DNA from: Ectobius pallidus
Taxonomy: Eukaryota > Arthropoda > Insecta > Blattodea > Ectobiidae
Length of the DNA: 64,000 nucleotides
Direction of reading: 5' to 3'
NCBI GenBank assembly: GCA_964059195.1
Contig: CAXKWD010000006.1
Location: forward strand, 173,350,825 to 173,414,824
Position 1 is the first letter of the stretch; each line of letters opens with the position of its first letter. Below the pieces are notes generated by a model that was given only the letters and a program-made list of their open reading frames with translations, did not search any database and was not told the origin of the DNA. Shown in pieces: positions 10,749-21,794 of the stretch. Made by a program: the position numbers and the translations under genes.

Positions 10749-10956
10749 GCGCTTCATTATACATGTTCCCAACCCAGTCAAGCATGTGCACCATCACCAT
10801 GTGCTCATGGTGAAGCCCAAGAGACAAGTTCACCATTACTACAATCACCACGATGATCATGGACACCATCACCATCACTATCATCATGATCACCATGGAC
10901 ACGGTCACCGTCACGGCCGGCATCACCATTATCACCACGATGATGACTACGATTAA
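10749..10956 (+). CDS. Gene 1 exon 3: histidine-rich secreted protein, mature part
   Basis: Acceptor TATGTTCCAG precedes one completing base and 68 codons ending at TAA (10954-10956). By my count 28 of the 68 residues are histidine, in runs such as HVHHHH and HGHHHHHYHH. They are interspersed with Asp, Gly and Tyr, and the C terminus is acidic (DDDYD). After signal removal the N-terminal part is RFIIHVPNPVKHV. A K-P-K-R-Q site about residue 28 of this exon could be cut by a furin-like protease, releasing the most histidine-rich half with an N-terminal Gln. Such composition suggests binding of Zn, Cu or Ni, or pH-sensitive aggregation in cuticle or secretions; that is inference. I do not recognise a named family. 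Two AATAAA signals follow at 11158 and 11165, about 200 bp after the stop, which supports a terminal exon. Confidence 0.8.
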
Positions 10957-11157
10957 TAAGAGACTCTATAAACGAATTTAATGTAGTGTCGAATGTGTGT
11001 TAATGGAAGACTGAAGTGTTGAGAGTGATTTTATAGGCCATTTGTGACATAAACTTGAAATTTGAGCACCTAACTAAAACTAGAAAGCAAAGTAAAGTTC
11101 GAAATTTTCTTTTAATATCACAGTTTATTTTCCAGTTATTAATTTATATGATTTTTT

Positions 11158-11170
11158 AATAAAAAATAAA
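11158..11170 (+). terminator. Poly(A) signals of gene 1
   Basis: Overlapping AATAAA hexamers at 11158-11163 and 11165-11170, followed by a T-rich stretch. The implied 3' UTR is about 220 bp. Confidence 0.65.
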
Positions 11171-11402
11171 GTTTTTATCCTCCCCTAGATATCAGAAATG
11201 AAAATTTTTACGTAAAAATCTTGTTTGCTTTTTTTTAGAAATTACTGATTGACTTTTAATCGTCTTTGTACTTTTATTTAGTATTGTACATAGGAAAATA
11301 AGAAGTTTAAAAAATTGAAATTCATATAAGTTTATATTTTTAAAATAACTAAAGCTTACACAAGAAATCAAATAATTTTGATATACACATTGAGAAGTAT
11401 GA

Positions 11403-12053
11403 GACGCGTCCATAAATTAAGCTACACTGAGGCCGTTTACAGAAACAAAAGACAATATCATGGACATATATTCCAACAAATACAGCAAGTGTTCAGCTAT
11501 TTTTCAACATATTGCCACAGGAATTGAGACATTTGTCAAAACCGTGGGACTAACTTTTGATCACTTGTTTCGTAGAAGTCTGTCGCCTGGGATTTGAACC
11601 ACAGTATGACAACAATTTCCTCTTCTCTGTCATTCCCTGCCATTTCTTGAGGTGTAGGAAAACATGGAAATCACTGGGAGCGAGGTCCGGGCTGTAGGGT
11701 GGATGTTTAAACACCTCCCAGCCGAACTTCTGCAGGATACTTGCTAGAAGGTGTTTAAACATTCACCATAAAGAGCTGACCACACTCCCAGTGATTTCCA
11801 TCTTTTCCTACATCTCAAGAAATGAAAGAGAATGACAGAGAATCGGAGGTGGTTGTCACACAGTGGTTCAAATCCTTGGCGGCAGACTTCTACGACACAG
11901 GTATTCAAAATTTGGTCCCACGGTAAGACAAATGTCTCAATTCTGGTAGCAAACATGTTGATAATAGCTGAACACTGGCTGTGTCTGTTGCAATAAATAT
12001 TTCCTTTAAAATGTGTTTTTTTTTCTCTTAACGGCTTCAGGTAAACTTACTTC
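11403..12053 (-). mobile_element. Palindromic element built from mariner transposase 3' end, copy 1
   Basis: Two arms of about 290 bp in inverted orientation meet near 11720-11760. Each arm starts with a mariner-like terminal sequence (GGCCGTTTACAGAAAC / GGCTTCAGGTAAACTTAC). The minus-strand reading of the left arm contains the catalytic-domain end of mariner transposase: HPPYSPDLAPSDFHVF then LHLKKW. The last Asp of the triad is the D of APSD. Both reading frames are broken, so no active enzyme exists. A second copy with the same layout is at 44827-45498. Confidence 0.8.
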
Positions 12054-12414
12054 GTGTGTGTGCTTCGTAGCATTATTATGAAGTTAAGTGTAAACGTGGT
12101 TAATTTGGTGCAATTCACTATTGAGTACTGCCAAGAGCATAAGTATGAATGTGATTCGTATACCGAAATAAATGAACAGCGAATCACTTCTGGTTGTGGA
12201 TGAAAAATTAATTATTCCCGAGAGCAGTTAATATATTGAACATGTACCTTCCACAAATATTAATATTAAGAATATACTGTTGAATTTACCGTCGGATGAT
12301 GAATCAACTTAGCGGTGCTACAAATTGGCTAACCTAAAGCAATTTTTTTTATTTATTATTTTCTGTTTTTATTGCTTTCTCAAATAAATATTGTTTTTTC
12401 TTTAATATTTACTC

Positions 12415-12745
12415 GGCTTTATTCATACTCCTTTGAACATCGAGGTCATATCAAGAGTTCAGGTTTTGTATGTATAAGTTACCAGTAGGCCATGGAACTA
12501 TTGATGTGCAACTGTTTTCTATTGTTGATATGTTTATGGCGTCTGTTAAATTGTAACTGCTATTAATTTGAATGGATACGATACAGGATTAAATGGTGAG
12601 GATGGGTCATCGTAAGTGAATATGTAATTCTGCATTTCCCTTTTACGACTGGCGAAACAACGAAAAACCCCAAATTGGCTGGCCATGAAATTTGAACCCG
12701 CGACCTCCCGAATGTGAGTCCAGGACTTTGGTACAACAATGCTAC
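12415..12745 (-). mobile_element. SINE family 1 copy
   Basis: It shares with 14018-14345 the body strings AATTTGAATGGATACGATAC, ATGGTGAGGATG and GGCTGGCCATGAAATTTGAA. A tRNA-like head is on the right (B box GGTTCAAATTT-type, minus strand), here decayed. Confidence 0.75.
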
Positions 12746-12949
12746 GTTTTGAAGTAAGCAATTAGTACATAATATTAGGCATATCTTCCGCTTCATTTAT
12801 TTAATTATACGAAATGTTTAACCATTAAATAGACTATATATTTTATCTTATAGGATACAACAGGTGTCGTTAAATTTGTAATAAAAAAGAAGAAAAGACG
12901 CAAGAAATTTAAAGTTCATATAAAATTTATAGAATACGATACAAGAAAT

Positions 12950-13060
12950 AAACTATGAGCCTAATCATTGTGTTAATTGTTTTCTTTGCAGTCCGGCATG
13001 CGTTTATAATTTGCGTGACAAAATAACTACCTAGAAAAGGCATAAATAAAATTAGTTTTA
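12950..13060 (+). repeat. Recurrent 'TTTGCAGTCCGGCACGGG' segment
   Basis: The string from AATAAACTATGAGCCTAATC to TTTGCGTGACAAA recurs at 15170-15250, 26690-26800 and 49540-49640, and partially at 31355-31385 and 62090-62130. Family unknown. Confidence 0.6.
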
Positions 13061-13074
13061 ATAAGGGGACAGTT

Positions 13075-13937
13075 GCCGAAGTTGGACCGTTGCCTAAGTT
13101 GGACCTCCTTCATATTTCGCTATGTGTTAGTAACTTAAACCTTCAAGTTGGCTCTACTGCTGATAAATGTTGTCAAGGGCGCGTGATCCAACGGTCAGTT
13201 GGCTGCAGCCTTTGAAGAAAGAAAAACTGCAATTATTGTGTTCTCCTCGTTTGTGTAACAAGAATCGCGCTACAAATTATAAGCTATTGTGCAGAGTAAG
13301 AGTGGTCAAAACAATTCCTACATTATATTTTACAACTGCCTTTCATTAGTTAATAACTACATATCGTAAAACCAGTTTTACATTTTGTGAGTTCTTGTAG
13401 CATCATATTTCTTTACATGGCGTCCAGTTGCCGAAGTTGGACCACTGCGTGTTTCCTAATTTGGACCACCATAACTTCCATTCTTGATCTCAGCATATAA
13501 GCAGATTTGGTATATTTTACATTTTTTATGCAATTTGTTTCCTAGGTTATTCTTTGTTTCTTATTTCAAGCACTTTATCAGTACAAAACAGTTTGCTTCT
13601 AATTTACAAATTATAAGTAATGGTTTTGTATAATAGGCCCTAACTAACTTACTTGTTAAAATACATGTTCTTTAAAATATTACAATTATTATTTTTTTAC
13701 TCACAGTTTTACCATCGGTTCAACTTAAGCAACCGGTTACCTAATTCGGACCATTTACAGACTTCTAAGTTTTAAATTGTAGGCCTTGGAGATATATATC
13801 TATGCAAAATATAATACTACCAGATGGAAGTGTATATAATGTAGATTATTGTACGATATATTTTGTATCAATTAAATACATAATAAAGGCGTGGGGTAAC
13901 AAAATGTAAAATCGGTCCAACATAGACAACCTTCCCC
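13075..13937. mobile_element. TIR element with GGGGACAGTTGCC ends
   Basis: The left end is TAA|GGGGACAGTTGCCGAAG and the right end is ...GGTCCAACATAGACAACCTTCCCC|TAA, roughly inverted with a TAA duplication. GG/CC termini with a TWA duplication are typical of PIF/Harbinger MITEs, so that class is my inference. A motif like TTGCCTAAGTTGGACC occurs five times along the element. Confidence 0.6.
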
Positions 13938-14017
13938 TAACTTTGAAGGTTCCCCAATCCAACCAATTTTTCTATTTGACCCAGATATTAAACGTCTTTT
14001 CTTTTTTTTTTTAATTC

Positions 14018-14346
14018 AGCTGTATTTATACTCCTTTCAGCTGCTTGGTCATGTCAGGAGTTCGGGATGTGCGTCTATGCAGTAGGGTAGGCCATGGAAC
14101 TATTGATTGTCAATTGTTTCTATTTTTGGTGCGTTTTATGAAGTAAATTTCAACTGATATTAATTTAAATGGATATGATACAGGATGAAATGGTGAGGAT
14201 GATTCATGGTATGTAAATATCAAATTCGGCATTTCCCTTTATGAGTGGGGAAACCATGAAAAACCCCATGTCAAATTGGCCGGCCACGAAATTTGAACCA
14301 AGGATCTCCCGAATGAGGGTCCAAAACGTTACCATCTCGGCCACCT
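14018..14346 (-). mobile_element. SINE family 1, full copy with tRNA-like head
   Basis: The minus strand begins GTGGCCGAGATGGTAACG (A box) with a B box GGTTCAAATTTCG. The body contains GGCCGGCC and TTTTTCATGGTTTCC, and the tail is GAGTATAAATACAGCTG. Confidence 0.8.
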
Positions 14347-14424
14347 TGATCAGTACAATAATGGTATGTTTTGGAGTAGGGAATTATGACCTAACATTAG
14401 GCCTATCTTCCGATTCAATTTTTT

Positions 14425-15075
14425 AAAAACATGAATATGACCTAAAAAAGTGGGAAATATGACAGTAAATATGCCCTTAAAAACGATTGAATATGCCCAA
14501 AAAAATTCTAAATGTGGCCTAATCAAATAAAATTTTTTCCAAAATTAAATGTTCCAATTTCTTACATCACACTATTTCAATCGGATAATAACTTTTTTTT
14601 TTTAATTTGGTGATTTACAATTATAGTTGCAATGAACTTCTATTTTTAAAGAATTTGCTCCCCTTTGCTCGCTTCATCAGCTGCAAATGCTCGTAATATT
14701 TTGTAGATCTTGATGTCCCTATAAAATATTAACAATTGCATTTATTTTAAAATTTAAGTAACCTATTGATTTGTTTAAACATTTAATTAATTAAATAAAT
14801 TTCAAATTTAGTTCGACCGTGTAGTACCGAAGGCCTATGTACACTGTATAGTTGTGCTCCTTTTCCGAATTTATAACTGAAATATGACGTCAAATTACAA
14901 ATATGACTAAAATATGACCAAGGCCACAAAAAATTATCAAAAATGACTTTATATGCGAAATTAAAACGGTCCGATTAGGATAAAAAGCGTGCAATTCGTG
15001 TTTAATTTGTTTTTGCGGCGAGAAGAAGGTCAGGATAAAAATATGACAAATTATAAACATCCGAACCCTAATTAT
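14425..15075 (-). mobile_element. TTCGGATGTTTATGACC-type DNA element
   Basis: It is dominated by repeated ATATGACC / ATATGCCC words and ends AAACATCCGAACCCTAATTA. Related copies are at 46422-47512 and 59680-61001. Non-coding; transposon class unknown. Confidence 0.6.
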
Positions 15076-15640
15076 CAGATACAACAGTTTGCCTTAAATT
15101 TATAATAAAAATGAAGAAAACGCGCAAGAAATTTGAACTTAATATGTAATTTACAAAATACGCTAAATAAGAAATAAATATGAACCTAATCATTGTCTTA
15201 ACTGTTTTCTATGCGGTCCGGCATTGGTTTATATTTTGCGTGACTAATTGAATCTCCCCCATTTAAGAGTTAAAATTCGTGGTTGGAATTGAGGACCTAT
15301 ACATGCATTGATATAACAATCCAACAAATTTTTCTATTTGAGGTAATAAAAACGTTTTTGTTTCAAAACAAAGGAACCGAACCTTTTAAAACAACAGCAC
15401 AATTGTATAGCAGATGATTAATAACTAAAATAATTTCTTTGCATTTTTCGATCGCTCTAAAGTTCGCATTAGGTGATGAAACTGCATTCGGAATACTTCT
15501 GACACCTATGAGGAGTAACACGAACTATAACATGAACCTTAGTGCAGCGAAGTGCCGGTAGATGGCGTGCAGCTAAAGTAATCAAGAAATCGCGTTTTTA
15601 AAATTTGATACTCACTCCTACATCCTAGTTCGAAGATTTA

Positions 15641-15718
15641 CAATAAAATTGAAGAGTTGGCTGGAAGAAGGGCGTAATTTAAAAAAAATCATAGTTTTCA
15701 GATAATAAAAACTGCGTA
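15641..15718 (+). repeat. Left arm of a 75-bp inverted repeat pair
   Basis: GGCTGGAAGAAGGGCGTAAT through ATAAAAACTGCGTA is the inverse of 17949-18030. The arms enclose a Helitron, a LINE relic and a MITE. Confidence 0.75.
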
Positions 15719-15786
15719 AATATTAGAAAGTCTCACAAAATAAAAATAAAATTAAAATAAATGCATGCATACCATGCAACCATGAA

Positions 15787-16834
15787 TCTATATTAATAAA
15801 AATGAATTTCCAAAATGTATGACGGAGCATCACTTGAGAACGGCTCGACCGATTTGACTGATTTTTGTTTTGTTGTGTTCGTAATTGTCAGGAGAAGGTT
15901 TGTATGAAAGAAATTTTTTGGAAAATCCACGGGAAAAGTCGGAAAAGTAAAATGAGGCACAGTTAGAGAGTTCTGCTGTCAATTGTTTACAAAACAAAAG
16001 TATTGTTTACGGTGTTCACATAGGCCTTTGGAAACTATATTATAATACTGGGTTTTAACAAATTCTGATACTATCGATGTAAGTAGGCCTAATACATTTT
16101 TGAAAATAATTCTTGAAGAATAAAATCCACGAAAATAAAGCAGTCACATAACTTTCTCTACCCTCGACATGGAAAATATCATTTTCTCACTTCACATGTT
16201 GATGTAGAATAAGCGGTCGTATTGCAGGGACAACTTAAGTGTGTGCCAGTGAGTATGCTATATCGGAAGTCGGTAACAAATCATACCCACTGATACGTCA
16301 CTCATGGCTGTAGGCTTTGTATTAGTTGGGAAATAGGCCTAGGGATGTTTATCAGAGGCCCGAAGCATCTAAAAGAAGACAAAACAGGATGGAACGTTTC
16401 AGTCCTACGCGCGCGGTATATTATGTCCTAGGTTTTTGGGAAGGAAAGAATGAAAGTGATATTGAATTTATTTTTTACTTCAGCCCCGAAACGGTTGTAT
16501 GGTAATATGAGAGTGAGAAATACAATTTTCTGTCAAGACAATACAATCTTATGTAACCGGAATTTCTTTTTCTTCTTATTTGCACTCCTCCCAGGCATGG
16601 TGTGCAGAAGCAATGGAATGCAACATTCGACCTCCTCTATGAGCCATAAAAAGCTATAGGCCTATCTAGCGTTTTCTGAGGGAATAGTCTGAGTGTCATA
16701 TGTCGTTCTTCCTCATTTCGAATTCTAAATACATATTATAAAAGGACCTAGAGTTTCAACATCGAAAGTCCTCCATAAGTTAATTTCATATTACAAAATA
16801 CAAAACCCGGGCGACGTCGGGCCATTTAAGCTAG
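15787..16834 (+). mobile_element. Helitron, family A 3' end with a different 5' half
   Basis: The 5' end is A|TCTATATTAATAAAAATG, with the internal string GAGAACGGCTCGACCGAT; the 3' end is CCCGGGCGACGTCGGGCC then TTTAAGCTAG|T. From about 16030 onward it follows family A. About 1.05 kb, non-coding, and a chimera of two 5' types. Confidence 0.8.
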
Positions 16835-16904
16835 TATATTATAAAATAAAAAATCATCCAAAAATGCTAAATTGAGGCATTATAAAACTGTAATCTGTAC
16901 GCAA

Positions 16905-17225
16905 ACACCTTCTCAGATAGAAGAATAAGCAAAACAGAGAAGAGAATCTTAAGGAAAATTATGCGACCAATTTTGGGAGAATAGTAACATACTTATACAA
17001 TCTGAGACCAGAAAAGGAGTTATACAAACAAACAGAGAAAATAGGTCATGCTTTCAGGAAAAGAAGATTAAGATTCTATGGTCATATTTTCAGAATGGAA
17101 AGAGACAGACTTGCCAAACAAATTTTTGATCACTGTGTTAGTAAAAAAACTAAACCAGCAACATCGTGAAAGATGAAAAAGTTTTGGGAAGACAAGAAGT
17201 AGAAAACTGTTTCACGTGGTCCTAA
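16905..17225 (+). pseudogene. LINE reverse-transcriptase C-terminal relic
   Basis: Broken frames read RILRKIMRPILGE, then LRFYGHIFRMERDRLAKQIF and KKTKPA. This is the region following the RT domain in many insect non-LTR retrotransposons. It is similar in order to the relic at 45600-45790 (FFGHLYKIKRDRLTRQMF). Confidence 0.65.
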
Positions 17226-17264
17226 GCTAGCCTAATCGAAAGGGGGAAGAAAAGCTTATATATA

Positions 17265-17878
17265 CAGGGTGTTAATGAATAACACCGAAATATTTTACCT
17301 GTGTATAGAGGGGACATAGACAACTTTTATTAGGAGATTTTTGCTCTATGGATTCAATTCTTCCTGTTATAACATAAAATCTCCCAAGGATATGCACGCC
17401 ACTGACTTTTAATACTTGAAATGATGGGAAACAAAGGAACAGTGAATATTGTGTAGTGATCGGGAAAATTGTAAAAAATGACGATCGATATCTTACAACT
17501 CTGAGGGAAAAAAAGACAAACGAAACATTTTTGTTTGGTCTGGAATTAGGAATAAAAACATAATGCAGTGGCGGGCAATCATGTGATTAGTCAGTAAATT
17601 TTGCAGATTATGAAAATTCTAAATTATGGTATAGCTGTTGATGAATTATTAAGAATAAGGTTTTTATCGATCGCTAAGAAGGCATGAAGTCAATTTAATG
17701 AAAATTTTAACCCTATTTCGCTCAATTATTGAGTTATGAGTACCAAATTTTAAGGACTTTAATGCCCTGTAGCATACACATTTTACGTCATAGAGCAAAA
17801 ATGTCCTAATAAAAGTTGCTTGTCTATGTCCCCTCTATACACAGGTAAAATATTTCGGCGTTATTCATTAACACCCTG
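17265..17878. mobile_element. CAGGGTGTTAATG MITE, copy 1
   Basis: Inverted termini of about 110 bp: CAGGGTGTTAATGAATAACA ... and its inverse ending CACCCTG, flanked by TA on both sides. TA duplication and CAGGG ends suggest a Tc1/mariner-type non-autonomous element. About 614 bp. The sister copy is at 28631-29173. Confidence 0.85.
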
Positions 17879-17948
17879 TATATATAAATAAAAACTGCGT
17901 AGAAGATTTTCACTATTATATATATTTTTTTTGGTGGAAAGTTTTAAC

Positions 17949-18035
17949 TTCTACGCAGTTTTTATTGATTATCTAAAAACTATGATTTTTTAATTACGTC
18001 CTTCTTCCAGTCAACCCCTCAATTTGTATCCACTA
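17949..18035 (-). repeat. Right arm of the 75-bp inverted repeat pair
   Basis: Inverse of 15641-15718. The stretch 17883-17965 also forms a local hairpin around AAAACTGCGTAGAAG / CTTCTACGCAGTTTT. Confidence 0.75.
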
Positions 18036-18369
18036 CTACATAAATAATTCCTTTATTGCAACCAATGGTTATATTATGATGAATGGATTAAAGGTGGATA
18101 TATGGCAGGGGAAACAGGAGCACCCCTAGAAAACCTGCCCAGACCCCATTTATTACATCACAAATTCCAAATTGATCCACCTAGTTTCGATCCTGGGCCG
18201 CAAAGATTAAAGGCGAGTAGTCTAACCACTCAGCCATGGGGCAAGGCCTTTTACGCAATATTACTTACCAAATTTATTCTAAGAGACCTCCAATCGGAAC
18301 TAAAGTTACACAAAATATATTCTATTCTTTTACTTTTTCGCATGCGAGATACCACGGTAATGTAGACTA

Positions 18370-18600
18370 CTAGCTTAAAAGGCCCGGCGTCGTCCGGGTT
18401 TTGTATTTTGAAATTCGAAATTAACTTACATATGAAGGACTTTCGATTTTCAAACTCCAGGTCCTTACGGTATAGCCTATAGGTATTAAACATTTGAAAA
18501 CATACCTCGTATTGTTTTCTCTATGTCCATTATGCATTAGATTTATTTCCAAACCTACCTGAGACCACTGCCAACAATACACTGTTGTCAGTGCTTTTAT
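18370..18600 (-). mobile_element. Helitron family A, internally deleted fragment
   Basis: CTAGCTTAAAAGGCCCGG at 18370, then the 3' region, with a jump into the ACCTGAGACCACTGCCAAC segment; the 5' end is absent. Confidence 0.75.
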
Positions 18601-18619
18601 GAGATTTTATGAATTTTAT

Positions 18620-18765
18620 CTTATTTTATAAATGTGACGAAATGCAGTTTTTATTAACTATTGGAGCTCCAAGCCAGCTAAAGATGCCCTGAAGATGGTG
18701 TAAAGGCACCGAAAGGCCTAGGTAGCAATCACAAAATTATATAATAGTTGAGCAGCTGGTATCAT
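18620..18765 (+). repeat. Possible Penelope/LINE 3' tail
   Basis: A short stretch GATGCCCTGAAGATGGTGTA-type, then GGCACCGAAAGGC, followed by a (TTTCA)n-like tail, resembles the end of reverse-transcriptase ORFs of Penelope-like elements. Weak. Confidence 0.3.
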
Positions 18766-18854
18766 ATTTATTTCATTTCATTTCATAGGTTTTAAGTTCC
18801 CTCAAGATAAAGTCTTAAAAAAAAAAATGTGCGTGTAACACCACGCGACATAAA

Positions 18855-19316
18855 TGAAACTTGTTTTAATTTTTTTAATTTTTCAATTTTGGATTATTGG
18901 ATTTTTTCAATTTTGGATTGTTGGACTTTTTAATACTGGGTATTTCGACTTTTTAAATTTTGGATTTTGAAATTTTAGATCTTTAAGTTTTTTTGTTTTT
19001 TGCATTTTCTAATTTTCGATTAATTAATTTTGGATTTTTTTAAATTTTGGATTTTGGGTTTTTTATTTTTAAAATTTTAGATTTTTCATTTTTTGATTTT
19101 AAATTTTAGATATTTGGATTTTTTAATTTTGGATTTTTAATTTTTTTAATTTTGGATTTTTGACTTTCTAATTTTGCATCATTGAATTTTTTAATTTTAG
19201 AATTTTGGATTTTTTAAATTTTGGATATTTGAATTTTTTTATTTTTTGGATTTTTTATTTTGGATTTTGGATTTTTTAATTTTCGATTTTTTAATTTTTT
19301 AAATTTTGGATAAGCC
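18855..19316. repeat. Degenerate (ATTTTGGATTTTT)n low-complexity tract
   Basis: About 460 bp made of variants of TTTTAATTTTGGATTTTT, with a shorter relative at 62020-62095. In both places it is followed by GGATAAGC(C)TAATCATTGAG. Confidence 0.85.
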
Positions 19317-20524
19317 TAATCATTGAGTGATATCCACGATAGTAACCACGATATCCAGTTTCTTACAGGATTTATGCAACTGTTGCGGACTGAAAAGAAA
19401 ACATTCAACAGAACGGTTAAGTTTTTAATTATCTTCCTCTACATCCAGAGTTTGACAAAGAATATCATAACAGCATGCAGTGTAAAGGTGTCATAGGTTT
19501 ATCACTAAAGAAGAAGAAGAAATCTACTGTTTATTTCCAGAATATTCATAAAAAAGCCATATTTACTCATTTCAATTTAAAAATGCAGTAACTCCGCCTT
19601 GTCAATATTAAAGTGTTTTAATCAAAGATACTTCGATGATCAACATGTTTGGCTGTCCTTGGAATCGAACTCTGGACCGATTACTGTTGAGCGGAACGAA
19701 AGCACACAATGCATGGCCAGTGCTTCCAAACAGTAACGGCCTGGCCACTTTCTCTCAATGTCGAACTTTCCCTGATGATCAGGTGCACATGATTTATTCA
19801 TTTCTCACCTCTCACGTTTAATCCTCTATGATTTATTCCTTCTACACCTTTATGTTCATTTTATAAACACCTTAGGGCCGATCCCTTCACTTCCTCTTCA
19901 TACACATTTGGTAAACACACGAGATCTATTTATAATTACTATTTACCAAATTTAGTTTAATGAATAATGAATCTAACACATTCATCTATAATAATAAGAG
20001 GAAGTGTTTGTCTGTGCATGATGCCCAGCGAAATCTACTGCACGCAGATCTCTGAAATTTTAAACATAGATGGACTGAAGGGTGGCCAAATGCACCCCGA
20101 AGCCGGATTTTTAATTTTCGTTTTCGTTTGAGAGTTATGAGTGAAAAACTGGCAGAAAACGTGCATTTTTTTCCGAATGGAAGCATCAGTATTCAATAAT
20201 ACATTGCAATTGTGAAATCGAATGCAGGTGGCCTTGTCTTTTTTTTTCCTTTCTTTCTTTTCTTACCATAACAACTTGAAAATAAAAGCAGCGCGATTTT
20301 TTTTTCAACATATCGCATTTTCCTAAGCCCATCCTGGTCGATTCATTTGTTTATAATGTCAAGGCACGCAGACACATGAAATTCCCAACCTCGATGGAAG
20401 AGGGATAATGAATATAGGCCGAAATGGGCAAACATTGATCGATTTGGACGGAACTCACTATGCAGGGATTTGGCGAGGGAACTCAAATCTGAAGTTGTAT
20501 TTTTTTTCCAAGCGGCGCTTTCTA

Positions 20525-21087
20525 CACCATTTCAACCTCAATTTCGGAAAAAGTAATTACAATTTCGGAAAAAGTAATTTCAATTTCGGAAAAAGTAAAT
20601 TCAATTTCAGAAAAGGTAATTTCAATTTCGGAAAAAGTTACTTCAATTTCGGAAATACGAGGGCTATTTTTTAAACTTCCGAGGGGGCATAAAATGAAAA
20701 CCACAGTGAAAATCTAAACTGTTTTATTTGGAACATTTAGATTCACCTTCTAGCTACTTCTCTACCTAGTCGCGCCCCGATTGAGACATTTTTTGAAGCG
20801 TGGTGCAACTTTCAAGTACCCTTTTCATAGAAGCTTGCCGCCAGCCTATTAAAGAAGTAGCTAGAAGGTGTACCTAAATGCTCCAAATAAAACAGTTTTG
20901 ATTTTCACTGTGGTTTTCATTTTATACCCCATAATGTTAAAAAAACAGCCCTCGTATTTCCGAAATTGAAGTTACTTTTTCCAAAATTGACATTACTTTT
21001 TCCGAAAATGAATTTACTTTTTCCGAAATTGTAATTACTTTTTCCGAAATTGAAATTACCTTTTCCGAAATTGAGGTTGAAAAGGTG
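20525..21087. mobile_element. TA-flanked palindrome with inverted 17-bp tandem arrays
   Basis: TA|CACC...GGTG|TA ends inside Helitron B. Each arm carries about five copies of an AATTTCGGAAAAAGTAA unit in inverted orientation. At the centre sits a second TA-flanked palindrome (20658-20954). Open frames on both strands are products of the tandem array, not genes. Confidence 0.85.
20658..20954. mobile_element. Inner mariner-like foldback (CGAGGGCT ends)
   Basis: TA|CGAGGGCTATTTTTTAA at the left and AAAAACAGCCCTCG|TA at the right. The arms match for about 120 bp (GAAAACCACAGTGAAAATC etc.). ACGAGGGCT-type ends are common among mariner elements. Confidence 0.75.
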
Positions 21088-21236
21088 TAGTCATGGAATG
21101 CCCCGCGAAGTCGGATTTTTAGCTGTTTCACTATAATTATTAATCGTTTAGTTTATAAATGATTTGTGCGTAAGTGTAAATAAATATGTTTTAATTATTT
21201 TGCTCTTAATTTTCTAATTAATTATCGCGGGCGATA

Positions 21237-21290
21237 CTAGCTTAAAAGGCCCGGCTTCACTCGGGTTTTGTACCTACTGGTTAGTGAATG
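21237..21290 (-). mobile_element. Helitron family A 3'-end stub
   Basis: A|CTAGCTTAAAAGGCCCGGCTT then CACTCGGGTTTTGTA. Similarity to family A stops after about 45 bp. Confidence 0.65.
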
Positions 21291-21794
21291 TAGAGCAATT
21301 GATTTATTTGAATATAGAAACCCGAGACGGACTGCTCAGAAAACAGTTATAATAATGATTAGAGCTTTAGTTTATTTCCTGGTACCTTATTCTAGAAATG
21401 TATTTAAGTTTTCTTATAAGTACTTTTCCTTGGAATTCATTGTCATTTTAAGGGTTAAGTAGTTACGAGATATGGCTGTTTCTGAACAAAGTACGATCAC
21501 AATTATTGTTTACTGAAATATGGATATTACTCATCGTATCTACCACAGAAAATAATTATAATGCTGATGCGTGAACAGATGTAAGCTAATTAACTTTTTC
21601 TACAGAATAAATCTTAACAAAACCACTCAATTATATTACTGTTATAGCTTTCACCGATGCATATTGGTAAATACTAATGTATTTCTTTCATGCTATCTAT
21701 CGAGGTCAATTCTTAATCATATTTATAGGAGATGGTAAATAAATTTCTATAAGGTCTGAGTGACTGGTTGATTTCAGAATTTTCTTATAAGATA
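21291..21794. other. No feature recognised
   Basis: AT-rich sequence between two Helitron A termini that share the same variant 3' hairpin (GGCTTCACTCGGG). It may be body sequence of a divergent Helitron. Confidence 0.3.

Larger units (their letters stand above)
19985..21236 (+). mobile_element. Helitron family B carrying a nested palindrome
   Basis: The 5' end is A|TCTATAATAATAAGAGGAAG; internal strings GCCCAGCGAAATCTACTG and AAAACGTGCATTTTT match 49737-50358. The end ATTATCGCGGGCGA is cut by the Helitron A terminus starting at 21237, so the 3' hairpin is incomplete. It contains the palindromic element 20525-21087. Confidence 0.75.

Noticed and set aside
10738..10938. 66-codon minus-strand frame rich in Val/Met
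   Set aside because: It is the antisense of the histidine exon (CAC/CAT codons reading GTG/ATG).
20540..20655. Possible CRISPR-like direct repeats
   Set aside because: The units are directly abutting without unique spacers, and the genome is eukaryotic.
20408..21131. Asn/Phe/Gly/Lys-repeat and Ser/Glu/Ile-repeat frames on both strands
   Set aside because: They come from inverted arrays of a 17-bp unit inside a palindromic transposon, symmetric on both strands; not a repeat protein or a CRISPR array.
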